Assembly: GCF_965204125.1 (NCBI RefSeq) | Contig: NZ_OZ241968.1 | Span: forward strand, 558,001-622,000 | From: Poriferisodalis sp965204125 | Lineage (GTDB): Bacteria > Actinomycetota > Acidimicrobiia > Acidimicrobiales > Poriferisodalaceae | Reading direction: 5' to 3' | Length of the DNA: 64,000 bases | Part shown: piece by piece, positions 8,871 through 17,131 of the stretch | Position numbering within the stretch: the stretch's first letter is position 1 | How the letters are laid out: the number at the start of each line of letters is the position of its first letter | Made by a program: the position numbers and the translations under genes | Notes under the pieces: generated by a model | What the model saw: only the letters and a program-made list of their open reading frames with translations | Told to the model about the DNA's origin: nothing | Database searches by the model: none

Positions 8871-9386
8871 CTAGCCCTTCAGCCTCCACTCGATGGCGCC
8901 GATCTCGTTCTGCACCTCGACCTCGATGTCCTGTGTGGCCCCTGTATCGGAACGCTCGAGCGTGCACAGGAACGTATGGCCGACCGAAACCACCAGGTAC
9001 TGGTCGTCGCCGCAATTGGCCTGGACACCGAATCCCAATGCGGCTGCCGCTTCGGCACCAAGCGCCGTCTCGGTGGCATTGGTCTGCATCACTGCCTGGC
9101 GAGGTCGGATCTCGCGGCGGCCCTGCTCGTCGATGATCGTCACCTGCGCCTCGTAGAACGCTCCCTCAACGAGTCCGTCGCACAGGAACGTCGAACCCGG
9201 CCGGATGGGCGCATCCTCGGGGCAGTCGATGTCGGCGATCTCGGCTGGCGCCACCACGCTCTGCAGGTAATCCTGCACCTCGCGCTCTACCTGCGACTGG
9301 TCTGCACCGCCGCCGCAGGCCGCGAGCACCGTCGCCATCAGCGACGCCGAAACGGCGATCCAGCCCCATCGGACAATGCGATGCAT
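8871..9386 (-). CDS. DUF4333 domain lipoprotein
   Basis: 171 residues from the chosen ATG. It has a classical lipoprotein signal, MHRIVRWGWI followed by a hydrophobic core ending VLAAC with the lipidated cysteine at 24. The body matches the DUF4333 pattern seen in actinobacterial lipoproteins: an AEIADIDCPEDAP segment, FLCDG, and a terminal FLCTLE region, with cysteines spaced for disulfides. An upstream ATG would add 18 arginine-rich residues before the signal peptide and is rejected for that reason. The function of DUF4333 is unknown; it is exported and membrane-anchored. It precedes the 45-residue membrane protein. Confidence 0.75.
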   Translation of the reverse strand: MHRIVRWGWIAVSASLMATVLAACGGGADQSQVEREVQDYLQSVVAPAEIADIDCPEDAPIRPGSTFLCDGLVEGAFYEAQVTIIDEQGRREIRPRQAVMQTNATETALGAEAAAALGFGVQANCGDDQYLVVSVGHTFLCTLERSDTGATQDIEVEVQNEIGAIEWRLKG

Positions 9387-9577
9387 ACCTGTCCACCGCC
9401 CCCGCGCACAGGCTGTCTCCGGCGCGAGCGGTCTGGTCAAGTTGAGGGCCTCCGGCTAGGAATGACGGGACAATAGCCCAATGGCATGCCGCAACCTGTA
9501 CTTCTCACAGCCGGCAAAATCACAGGTCATCCGTGTCCTCTGCAGAGCCTTGCGCTGCACGCGAATTCGGATGCCGA

Positions 9578-11221
9578 TCAGATGAAGGGCCGCTCGGTGT
9601 ATCGCCCGAAAACGTCGGCCAAGGCGTTGGTCACCTCGCCCACGGTGGCCCGCGTTCGCACGGTGTCGATGAGGTGCGGCATGAGATTGGCGTCGGTCTC
9701 CGCCGCCCGGCGAAGCGACATCAACGCCTCGTCGACGGCCGCCTGACTCCGGTCGGCCCGCACCTGGGCCAGCCGCTTGATCTGGCGTTGCTCGTCGTCG
9801 TTGGTGATCTTCAGCAGGTCGATCTCGTCGTCTTCGCTGCCCTCGGTGAAGGCACTGGCGCCCACCACGACCCGGCGGCCTGCGTTCACCTTCTTCTCGA
9901 ACTCATACGCCGCGTCGGCGATCCCGGACTGGTACCAGCCCTCGTCGATCAGGCGGAATGCGCCCTCGAGCATCGAGCCATCCCCGGCTGCGTCGATGTG
10001 AGCGAACATCTCCTCTGCTTCGGCTTCGAGCTGGTCGGTCAGCTCCTCGATGAACCAGCTGCCGCCGAGGGGATCGATGACGTTCGCCGCACCGGTCTCG
10101 TGGGCGATGATCTGCTGTGTCCGCAGGGCGATCCGGGCGGCCTTGTCTGTCGGCAGCGCCAGTGCCTCGTCCATCGAGTTGGTGTGCAGGCTCTGGGTGC
10201 CTCCCAACACTCCGGCGAGTGCTTCGATGGCTGTACGCGCGATGTTGATCTCCGGCTGCTGCGCGGTGAGCGAGACCCCGGCTGTCTGGGTGTGAAAGCG
10301 CAGCATCATCGATCGCTCGCTCTGCGCGCCGTACCGATCGCGCATCCACCGAGCCCAGATGCGGCGGGCTGCCCGGTACTTGGCGATCTCTTCGAAGAAA
10401 TCGATGTGGGCGTTGAAGAAGAAGCTCAGGCGGGGCGCGAACTCGTCGGTGGACAGCCCCCGCTGGGCCGCGGCCTCGACGTAGGCGAACCCGTTGGCCA
10501 GGGTGAATGCGAGCTCCTGCGCCGCCGTCGAGCCCGCCTCGCGGATGTGGTAGCCGCTGATCGATACCGAGTTCCACCGCGGCATCTCCTCGGTAGCGAA
10601 CTCGATGGTGTCGGCAACGAGGCGCATCGACGGCCGCGGCGGGTACACCCACTCTTTCTGGGCTTGATACTCCTTGAGGATGTCGTTCTGCAGGGTGCCG
10701 CCGAGGTTGCGGCGGTCCGCGCCGTGCTCTTCGGCGTTCGCGACGAACATCGCCCAGATCGTGGCCGCCGGCGCGTTGATGGTCATCGACGTGGTGGTCG
10801 CCTCGAGGTCGATGCCGTCGTACAGCGTCGCCATGTCCTCGATCGAGTCGACGGCCACGCCGCAGCGGCCCACCTCGCCCAGCGACATGACATCGTCGGA
10901 GTCGAGGCCCATCAGCGTGGGCATATCAAATGCGGTCGACAGTCCGCCTCCGCCTGCTTCGAGGATCTCGTGGAACCGCTTGTTGGTGTCTTCGGGCGTT
11001 CCGAAGCCTGCGAACATGCGCATCGTCCACAGCCGGCCGCGGTAGCCGCTGGGATGCACGCCACGGATATACGGGAATTGCCCCGGCCAGCCCACCTCAG
11101 GATCGGGTTCGCTCTCCGCAGGCGCATAGAGCGGGTCAAGCTCGAGACCGCTCATCGTCTCGAAGTCGGCGTCGCGCACCGGGGTGGCCTCGAACTCTGC
11201 TTGCCAGCGCTCGCGTGTCAC
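9578..11221 (-). CDS. icmA: Acyl-CoA mutase large subunit with isobutyryl-CoA mutase-type active site
   Basis: 547 residues, the length of a methylmalonyl-CoA-mutase-type barrel subunit without its own B12-binding domain. Landmarks are TMRMFAGFGTPEDTN at 66-80, GLSTAFDMPT, TLQNDILKEY and WNSVSISGYHIREAG. The two substrate-gating positions, Tyr89 and Arg207 in Propionibacterium methylmalonyl-CoA mutase, are Phe70 and Gln188 here, with the same 118-residue spacing. Phe plus Gln is the signature of isobutyryl-CoA mutase, which interconverts isobutyryl- and n-butyryl-CoA using adenosylcobalamin. A separate small B12-binding subunit would be needed; none is visible in the window. The cobalamin import and adenosylation operon lies about 5 kb away. 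Confidence 0.85.
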   Translation of the reverse strand: MTRERWQAEFEATPVRDADFETMSGLELDPLYAPAESEPDPEVGWPGQFPYIRGVHPSGYRGRLWTMRMFAGFGTPEDTNKRFHEILEAGGGGLSTAFDMPTLMGLDSDDVMSLGEVGRCGVAVDSIEDMATLYDGIDLEATTTSMTINAPAATIWAMFVANAEEHGADRRNLGGTLQNDILKEYQAQKEWVYPPRPSMRLVADTIEFATEEMPRWNSVSISGYHIREAGSTAAQELAFTLANGFAYVEAAAQRGLSTDEFAPRLSFFFNAHIDFFEEIAKYRAARRIWARWMRDRYGAQSERSMMLRFHTQTAGVSLTAQQPEINIARTAIEALAGVLGGTQSLHTNSMDEALALPTDKAARIALRTQQIIAHETGAANVIDPLGGSWFIEELTDQLEAEAEEMFAHIDAAGDGSMLEGAFRLIDEGWYQSGIADAAYEFEKKVNAGRRVVVGASAFTEGSEDDEIDLLKITNDDEQRQIKRLAQVRADRSQAAVDEALMSLRRAAETDANLMPHLIDTVRTRATVGEVTNALADVFGRYTERPFI

Positions 11222-11335
11222 CGGTGGCCTCCTGAGATCCGCAGCCTCGTCACTGCCGAGGTGCGCTCAGCTTCAGCGTCACCTGCGGCGCTTGAAGTGT
11301 ATGCAGGAGCCCGCAGGCCGGCCCAGCCTCTGGTC

Positions 11336-12178
11336 TCAGGGGCTGAGCGGGTCGACGGGTCCGCGACCGCTGCCGAGCAGGCGATCTGCGCCTGCCGAGA
11401 TGGCGCGCGCCGTCAGGTCGTGAGCACGGTCAATCGCTGAGTCCAGGCTGGTGCCCTTGGCCAGCTCCGCGCAGATGGCTGCCGAGAAGACATCGCCCGA
11501 CCCGCGGACGTTGCGGGTCTCGATGCGCGGCGCCGACAGCAGCCGGACGCTGCCGTCGCGGACCACAACATCGGTGATCGTTTCACCGCTCAGGAGTCGA
11601 CCGCCGGTGATCACCACGGCCTCGGGCCCGGTGGCAGCGAGCTCGCGGGCCGCTTCGATCCACGCTTCGACCTCGTCGCCCAGGTCTCTGCCCACCAGTC
11701 GACCTGCCTCGAGGTGGTTGGGTGTCACAACGCGGGCGCTCGGCAGCAGGCGCGTCGCAACCGATCGTTCGGTCTCAGCGCTGAGCAGGGGCTCGCCGGC
11801 CCCGTCGACCAGCACCGGGTCCACCACCAACTGGGGAAGCCGGCGGGCAGCTACCGAGGCCACCGCCGCGACGGTCTCCGCCGTGAGCAGAAGGCCCGTC
11901 TTGGAAGCGGCAATGGGCATGTCGTCGAGCACTGCGTGAATCTGTGCGGCCACCAGCTCGGCGTCGACGGGCTGCGCGGCCCGGAACTCTGCAGTGTTCT
12001 GTGCCGACACCAGCGTGAGAGCGAATGTCCCGTGCACGCCGCATGCCGCAAACGCCCGCAGGTCGGCCGCGAGACCGGCCCCGCCGGACGAATCCGCCCC
12101 CGCGATGGTCAGGGCCGCGGGCGACCAGGCGTGCTGCGCGGGCGGATGGGGATTCTCCCTCGTCATCGGGCCGGCCAT
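11336..12178 (-). CDS. thiD: Hydroxymethylpyrimidine/phosphomethylpyrimidine kinase
   Basis: 280 residues of the ribokinase fold. The N-terminus reads ALTIAGADSSGGAGLAADLR, the ThiD substrate-binding signature, followed by SAQNT. The C-terminal anion-hole motif is NVRGSGDVFSAAI, where typical ThiD has HGTGCTLSAAI. The Asp in GSGD and the downstream alanine-rich helix are more ribokinase-like, but the N-terminal signature makes ThiD the best call. It phosphorylates HMP and HMP-phosphate in thiamine biosynthesis. It stands alone, with no other thi gene nearby. The next gene is divergent, starting 69 bases away. Confidence 0.85.
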   Translation of the reverse strand: MAGPMTRENPHPPAQHAWSPAALTIAGADSSGGAGLAADLRAFAACGVHGTFALTLVSAQNTAEFRAAQPVDAELVAAQIHAVLDDMPIAASKTGLLLTAETVAAVASVAARRLPQLVVDPVLVDGAGEPLLSAETERSVATRLLPSARVVTPNHLEAGRLVGRDLGDEVEAWIEAARELAATGPEAVVITGGRLLSGETITDVVVRDGSVRLLSAPRIETRNVRGSGDVFSAAICAELAKGTSLDSAIDRAHDLTARAISAGADRLLGSGRGPVDPLSP

Positions 12179-12246
12179 GTCCCAAGTACAACAGTTGAGA
12201 GCGCCGCGCGGCAGTCACGCGCGCCGCTGGTTAGCGTCGGCGGGCG

Positions 12247-13398
12247 ATGGCCGGATCCGCGTCGAGACCGAGCGACTCTTTCGCTGGCCGCATCTCCCCC
12301 GACGGCACGGTGGGGATCATCGCCAACCCGGTCTCGGGGCGCGATGTTCGCCGGGTGGCGGCGCGCGGCGCAGTGTCGACCACCGAGGACAAGCGCAACC
12401 GGATCGCCCGGGCGGTCATCGGCGCCGTGACCGCGGGAGCCACGCGGATCGTGGCCATGGCAGAACCGTTCGGCATCGCCACGGGTGCGCTCACCGACCT
12501 TCGCATCGACGCGGAGATCGAGATCGTGGACGTGGGGGCGACCGTGTCACCCACCGACACGATCCGTGCCGTGGACGCCATGCGAGCTCGGGACGTGAGC
12601 GTGCTGGTGACGCTGGGCGGCGACGGCACCAACCGCACGATTGCCAGCGTCTGGCCCGAAGCGACGCTCGTGCCCATGTCCACCGGCACCAACAACGTGT
12701 TCCCCAGCCTCACCGAGCCCACCGTGGCCGGTGCTGCGGCGGGGCTGATGGCAACCGGCGTGGTGGATGCCGAGGCGTGTGCGCCCCGCTCAAAGCTGAT
12801 CACCGTGACATCGCAAGACGGCACATCGTGCAATGGGCAGCCGGCGGGGGCGTGGACCGAGATCGCTCTGGTCGACGCGGTCACGATTGCCGACGATTTC
12901 GTCGGCAACCGCATGCCGGCGGACGGGGCGCGGCTGCGGCAGGTGCTCGTGTCACGTGCCCATCCCGCCAGCATCGGGCTCAGTTCGCTCGCGGGGCTGC
13001 TGCAGCCATGCTCATTCGCCGACGATGCGGGCGTGCTGGTTGAGTGCGGGCCGGGCGGGCGCCCGATGCGAGTGGCGCTGGCACCGGGGCTGTACCGGAC
13101 GGTGCCAGTCATCGATCACCGCAGCGTCGATCTGGGGGAAGCCGTGGAGCTCGGGGGTCCGACGGTGCTGTCGCTCGACGGCGACCGGGAACGCACGATC
13201 GGCCCCAGTGCGTCGGCAATAGCCGATGTGCAGCGCAGCGGGCCTCGGGTGGTCAACGTGGAACGGGCGCTGGAATTGGGTGCCGCCGCCGGAGTGTTCG
13301 AGACTTCTCGGGCGCCGACCGGCGACCGTGCGCTCAACGAGGCCTCGAAGGTCCACTACCACCACGCCGACGGCACCCCGATCCGCGATTGCTGCTGA
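12247..13398 (+). CDS. ATP-NAD/AcoX-type kinase family protein
   Basis: 383 residues. The N-terminal domain has the NAD-kinase/diacylglycerol-kinase fold signature: VGIIANPVSGRDVRR, then the GGDGTNR loop and the MSTGTNNVFP segment. This is the pattern of the AcoX (acetoin catabolism) branch of the ATP-NAD kinase superfamily, whose substrate is not firmly established. No acetoin dehydrogenase genes are adjacent. The C-terminal half contains a lipid-kinase-like beta domain and ends with two cysteines (IRDCC). Start MAGSASRPS is the first ATG after the divergent thiD promoter region. Confidence 0.8.
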   Translation: MAGSASRPSDSFAGRISPDGTVGIIANPVSGRDVRRVAARGAVSTTEDKRNRIARAVIGAVTAGATRIVAMAEPFGIATGALTDLRIDAEIEIVDVGATVSPTDTIRAVDAMRARDVSVLVTLGGDGTNRTIASVWPEATLVPMSTGTNNVFPSLTEPTVAGAAAGLMATGVVDAEACAPRSKLITVTSQDGTSCNGQPAGAWTEIALVDAVTIADDFVGNRMPADGARLRQVLVSRAHPASIGLSSLAGLLQPCSFADDAGVLVECGPGGRPMRVALAPGLYRTVPVIDHRSVDLGEAVELGGPTVLSLDGDRERTIGPSASAIADVQRSGPRVVNVERALELGAAAGVFETSRAPTGDRALNEASKVHYHHADGTPIRDCC

Positions 13399-13418
13399 TG
13401 CTGCCCGCTTGGCCAATT

Positions 13419-13432
13419 CCTGACTAATCAGG
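13419..13432. promoter_or_regulatory. Palindrome upstream of peroxiredoxin, possible regulator site
   Basis: CCTGACTAATCAGG is a palindrome of two 5-base arms around CTAA, about 90 bases before the peroxiredoxin start. The ACTAATC...GGTCGG context resembles operators of Rrf2/IscR-type redox regulators, and a TATCCT hexamer at 13456-13461 could be a -10 element. This is pattern resemblance only. Confidence 0.35.
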
Positions 13433-13524
13433 TCGGATTTATCGTCAAATGCGGCTATCCTCCGCGGCACGGATGGTGCTGGCTCACGCACCACCGCGCC
13501 AACCGCATCGCATGGAGGACGACC

Positions 13525-14187
13525 ATGGCACTGCGACTCAACGACACCGCTCCCGATTTCACTGCCGACACCACCGAGGGCGAGATCAGCTTTCACGACT
13601 GGATCGGCGATGGCTGGGCGCTGCTCTTCTCCCATCCCAAGGACTTCACCCCGGTCTGCACCACCGAGTTGGGCGCCGTTGCTGCGCTGGCCGGTGAATT
13701 CGCCGCACGCAACTGCAAGATCATCGGCATCAGCGTCGACGGCGTGAGCGACCACGTGGCCTGGAAGGCAGATATCGCTTCCGCGACGGGCCACGAGGCC
13801 AACTACCCGCTCATCGGCGATCCCGAACTGAACGTCGTCAAGCTCTACGACATGCTTCCCGGCGACGCCGGTGATACGTCGGAGGGACGCACCGCGGCCG
13901 ACAATGCCACGGCCCGCACCGTGTTCATCATCGGCCCGGACAAGAAGATCAAGGCGTCGCTGACCTACCCGATGACGACCGGCCGCAACTTCGCTGAGAT
14001 CCTGCGCCTGCTCGATTCGTGCCAGCTCACCGCCGCCGAGCAGGTCGCCACGCCAGCCAACTGGCAGCAGGGCGAGAACGTCATCATCGTGCCCGCTGTA
14101 TCGAACGAGGCCGCCGCCGAGAAGTACCCCGACGGCTGGGAATCACCGCTGCCCTACCTGCGTCTCGTGCCGCAGCCGGGCGTTTAG
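13525..14187 (+). CDS. 1-Cys peroxiredoxin (Prx6 type)
   Basis: 220 residues, the length of 1-Cys Prx6-type enzymes. The peroxidatic cysteine is Cys45 in HPKDFTPVCTTELG. The Prx6-type C-terminal arm is present (WQQGENVIIVP, then KYPDGWESPLPYLR). No resolving cysteine of the 2-Cys type is seen. It reduces hydroperoxides in the cytosol; the reductant in an actinobacterium may be mycothiol-linked (inference). A strong GGAGG lies 8-12 bases upstream of the ATG. The last four bases overlap the end of the convergent pncB gene. Confidence 0.93.
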   Translation: MALRLNDTAPDFTADTTEGEISFHDWIGDGWALLFSHPKDFTPVCTTELGAVAALAGEFAARNCKIIGISVDGVSDHVAWKADIASATGHEANYPLIGDPELNVVKLYDMLPGDAGDTSEGRTAADNATARTVFIIGPDKKIKASLTYPMTTGRNFAEILRLLDSCQLTAAEQVATPANWQQGENVIIVPAVSNEAAAEKYPDGWESPLPYLRLVPQPGV

Positions 14188-15482
14188 CTCAGGCTGGATT
14201 CGCCGACCACTTCGGCCTCGAATGCTGGGGCGCCGTCGAGGCGGCGCATCGATTCGGGCAGCTCAGCGCGGACGCGCTGGTGGAAGACACGGTCCTGGGC
14301 AAGCGTGTAGGGATAGGCGTTCTGGCCGGATCGCAGCAGCGGAACGTGCAGCGGCCGGCTGTTGGTGGGCCCGGGGCGGTCCTGCTCGACGAGCGTCTCC
14401 GAGGTGGCCTCGCCATCGCGCACTACCCGGTAGGGCCTCACCACGCCGCCACGGGTGGCCTTGCCCTCTGATTCCTTGTAGACGGGCACCACCGGCTCGA
14501 ACGTGCCGGAGTGCCGTGCGATAGCCACCGCCTTGTACACCATGCCGGCGGTTGCATGGCCGGAACCCACCACAAGCTGGGTGCCCACGCCATAGCCATC
14601 GACCGGCAGATGCGCCAGATCGGCGATGCGGTACTCGTCGAGATCGCCTGACACCACGATGCGGGTCTCCTCGGCGCCTGCGTCATCCAGCCACCGCCGA
14701 ACCCGCGGCACCTCCACCGTGAGATCTCCCGAGTCGATGCGTACCGCGCCCGGCACCCCGCCGAGACGCTTCGCCGCTGCGAGACCCCGTTCAAGCCCTG
14801 TTCTCAGGTCGAAGGTGTCTATGAGCAGCGTGGTCTCGAGGCCGTGCGCACGCATCTGCGCCTCGAAAGCTGCTTCCTCATCGTGGTGCGCCAGCGTGAA
14901 GGCGTGAGCAGCGGTGCCGGCCGTCGGGATCTCGAACTGTTCACCGGCGAGCAGGTTGGATGTCGCATCGAAACCAACCAACCAGGCGGCACGCGCGGCG
15001 GCAACGGCAGCGAGCTCGTGGGTGCGGCGGCCGCCCATCTCGATGAGATGACGTCCTTCTGCGACATCGTGCATCCGAGCAGCCGCAGACGCCACAGCAC
15101 AATCGTGGTTGAGCACCGACAGCACCAGCGTTTCCACGAGCAGCGCCGTGCCTACCGACGCATCGACACGCAGCACCGGGCTGCCGGGCACATAGAAGTC
15201 GCCCTCGCGGTAGCTCCAGGCATCACCGTCGAATCGGAACGTCGCCAGGTGATCGAGCAGGCCGTCGCTGAAACGGCCGAGCCCAGCCAAGTAGTCCAGA
15301 TCGTCGGCCTCGAACCCGTAGTCAGCCAGCAGCCCGGCCAGCCGGCCCGGACCCGCCACCACGCCGTAGCCGCGTCCCGGCGGCAATCGCCGGGCGAATA
15401 CCTCAAAGCACGAGCGCCGGGACGCGACACCTGACTGCAAGGCCGCATCGAGCATGGTGAGCTCGTACAGGTCGGTCATCAT
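14184..15482 (-). CDS. pncB: Nicotinate phosphoribosyltransferase
   Basis: 432 residues from the chosen ATG, which gives MMTDLYELTMLDAAL, the canonical N-terminus of actinobacterial PncB. Other family features are FEVFARRLPPGRGYGVV, LLIDTFDLRTGLERGL, VRIDSGDL and IVVSGDLDEYRIADL. It converts nicotinate and PRPP to nicotinate mononucleotide in NAD salvage, using ATP. The frame continues upstream through the opposite-strand DUF2784 gene and the riboswitch and is not coding there. An ATG at 15551 would add 23 unconserved residues. It meets the peroxiredoxin gene tail to tail with a 4-base overlap. Confidence 0.92.
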   Translation of the reverse strand: MMTDLYELTMLDAALQSGVASRRSCFEVFARRLPPGRGYGVVAGPGRLAGLLADYGFEADDLDYLAGLGRFSDGLLDHLATFRFDGDAWSYREGDFYVPGSPVLRVDASVGTALLVETLVLSVLNHDCAVASAAARMHDVAEGRHLIEMGGRRTHELAAVAAARAAWLVGFDATSNLLAGEQFEIPTAGTAAHAFTLAHHDEEAAFEAQMRAHGLETTLLIDTFDLRTGLERGLAAAKRLGGVPGAVRIDSGDLTVEVPRVRRWLDDAGAEETRIVVSGDLDEYRIADLAHLPVDGYGVGTQLVVGSGHATAGMVYKAVAIARHSGTFEPVVPVYKESEGKATRGGVVRPYRVVRDGEATSETLVEQDRPGPTNSRPLHVPLLRSGQNAYPYTLAQDRVFHQRVRAELPESMRRLDGAPAFEAEVVGESSLS

Positions 15483-15614
15483 GGCCGTGCCCACACCACA
15501 AGTCTGCCCGCACCGCAGGCCCAACGCTGGGGCCACGGTCGCCGTGGCCATTCCGACTCGCTGGAGCAGTGCGTCTCTGCAATACCGCGACATGCACAGA
15601 TAGCGTGAGCGGCG

Positions 15615-16001
15615 ATGGCACTTGTCGGGCTGGCACGGCTCATGGCCGTGTCGCATCTGGCCTACATCGTGTTCCTGCTGGTCGGCGGATTTGCCGCGAA
15701 GCACCGACCGAAGCTGATGAAGTGGCACCTCGCCGCATTCGGCGCAGCCGGATTGGTGAACATCACCGGTTCCGACTGCCCGCTGACCACTTGGGAGAAG
15801 TGGTTTCTCCGTCGAGCAGGGCGGGAGCCGTATGAGACAGGTTTCGCCTCCCACTATCTCGTGGAGCCCTTCTATTCGAAAGGCATCACCGGCCGGGTGA
15901 ATTCGGTGATCCTGCTCGCACTCGTGATCCCGGTCTTGGTGAGCTACTGGCGACTGGCCAGAAACGCCGCTAGCCCCAAGGGCGGGTCCGCTTCGTCGTA
16001 G
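15615..16001 (+). CDS. DUF2784 family membrane protein
   Basis: 128 residues with three hydrophobic segments. The sequence fits DUF2784: HLAYIVFLLVGG, KWHLAAFGAAGLVNITG, CPLTTWEKW and SHYLVEPFYSKGI, the conserved Cys-Pro-Leu-Thr and His-Tyr pairs of the family. Function unknown. It is divergent from pncB and ends only about 30 bases before the cobalamin riboswitch, so its transcript could read into the riboswitch region unless terminated. Confidence 0.8.
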   Translation: MALVGLARLMAVSHLAYIVFLLVGGFAAKHRPKLMKWHLAAFGAAGLVNITGSDCPLTTWEKWFLRRAGREPYETGFASHYLVEPFYSKGITGRVNSVILLALVIPVLVSYWRLARNAASPKGGSASS

Positions 16002-16027
16002 CGCTTCGCCTCTCGGTTCTGCGTCAT

Positions 16028-16165
16028 AGACTCGCGGCCGGTTGTCGTGAGCGAAGCCGGTGAGATCCCGGCGCTGTCCCGCAACGGTGATGCCCCTTCG
16101 GGGGACGAGTCCGGTCGCCTCCCGGCCGCCATCACGCGAACCGATTCCTCGAGGTAAGGAGCGGC
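16028..16165 (+). promoter_or_regulatory. Cobalamin (AdoCbl) riboswitch
   Basis: The RNA carries the highly conserved cobalamin aptamer core: GAAGCCGGTGAGATCCCGG from 16053, GCGCTGTCCCGC, then CAACGGTGAT, which is the variant of the usual ...CCGCCACTGT..., followed by a CCCCTTCGGGG hairpin and GACGAGTCCGGTCG. The closing helix ends near CGAGGTAAGG. It lies directly upstream of a corrinoid ABC importer and adenosyltransferase operon, the standard target. When adenosylcobalamin is abundant it should turn the operon off. Confidence 0.92.
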
Positions 16166-16185
16166 TCGTGCGGTGGGTGCTCCCG

Positions 16186-16209
16186 CTGCTCGGCCCTGAA
16201 CTCGAGCAG
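16186..16209 (+). promoter_or_regulatory. Hairpin next to the btuF ribosome site, possible riboswitch expression platform
   Basis: CTGCTCG (16186-16192) pairs perfectly with CGAGCAG (16203-16209) across a 10-base loop, and the Shine-Dalgarno AAGGGAG begins at the very next base. A helix abutting the ribosome site is a plausible switching element for translational control by the upstream cobalamin aptamer. No aptamer base-pairing partner was demonstrated. Confidence 0.45.
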
Positions 16210-16222
16210 AAGGGAGAACACC

Positions 16223-17119
16223 ATGAACCGCACTGCGACAAGGCGAGCGGCCCTGCCACTGCGACTGCTGTGGGCACTGCTGACGCTTGCCATTGTGGCG
16301 TCGGCTTGCACGGGCAGCGACGCCGAGCCGGCAGAAGAACACGAGTTCGGCAGGATCGTGTCGATCTCACCGACCGGAACGGAGATCCTCTTCGCCATCG
16401 GTGCAGGCGAGCGTGTCGTGGCCGTCGACCAGTTCTCCTACTACCCGCCCGAGGCCCCCGTGACCGACCTCGACGGCTGGAACCCGAACCTCGAGGCGAT
16501 CGCGTCGTACGAGCCCGACCTCGTGGTGCTGCAGACCAACGGCGAACTCATCGCCGGACTCGAGGCACTGGGGATCACCGTGCTCGCCCACGACGCACCG
16601 GTCGTGTTCGACGACGTCTACGCCCAGATAGCCCAATTCGGCGACGTCACCGGCCAAGTCGACGAGGCGGCTCAGCTCGCCGCCGACATGCAGGCCGACA
16701 TCGCCGACCTGATCGCCGCCGCGCCCGATGCCTCGGGACTGACCTACTACCACGAGCTCGACAACACGCTGTACAGCGTCACGAGCGGCACCTTCATCGG
16801 ACAGGTGTACGGGCTGTTCGGGCTCGACAACGTCGCCGATCCCGCCGACGCCGACGGCAGTCACTTCGGTTATCCCCAGCTCAGCGACGAATACCTGGTC
16901 GACGCAGACCCGGACCTGATCTTCCTCGCCGACACGCTGTGCTGCGGCCAGAACGCCGAGACCGTGGCAGCGCGCCCGGGCTGGAATCAGCTCACCGCGG
17001 TTCAGGAGGGCCGGGTCGTCGAATTCAGCGACGACATCGTGTCCAGGTGGGGACCCCGCTTGGTGGACTTCATTGCTGCCATTTCCGACGCGCTGGTCGA
17101 CATCGGCGCTGCGAGTTGA
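16223..17119 (+). CDS. btuF: Corrinoid ABC transporter substrate-binding lipoprotein
   Basis: 298 residues with a lipoprotein signal: basic MNRTATRRAA, a hydrophobic core and IVASAC with lipidated Cys29. The mature part has the periplasmic-binding-protein PF01497 pattern of BtuF/FhuD: RIVSISPTGTEILFAIGAGERVV, then YEPDLVVLQ, and a C-terminal WNQLTAVQEGRVVEF. It captures the substrate outside the membrane for the FecCD-type permease that follows 12 bases downstream. The cobalamin riboswitch argues for cobalamin or a related corrinoid rather than a siderophore. Confidence 0.88.
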   Translation: MNRTATRRAALPLRLLWALLTLAIVASACTGSDAEPAEEHEFGRIVSISPTGTEILFAIGAGERVVAVDQFSYYPPEAPVTDLDGWNPNLEAIASYEPDLVVLQTNGELIAGLEALGITVLAHDAPVVFDDVYAQIAQFGDVTGQVDEAAQLAADMQADIADLIAAAPDASGLTYYHELDNTLYSVTSGTFIGQVYGLFGLDNVADPADADGSHFGYPQLSDEYLVDADPDLIFLADTLCCGQNAETVAARPGWNQLTAVQEGRVVEFSDDIVSRWGPRLVDFIAAISDALVDIGAAS

Positions 17120-17131
17120 TCGAACGCTGCC

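Noticed and set aside
9533..11440. A 635-residue plus-strand open frame opposite the acyl-CoA mutase
   Set aside because: It is the antisense shadow of a strongly supported coenzyme B12 enzyme and shows no recognisable domain.
14184..16370. A 728-residue reading of pncB that continues upstream
   Set aside because: The extra residues run antisense to the DUF2784 gene and the cobalamin riboswitch and resemble no NAPRTase; the family N-terminus is at MMTDLYEL.
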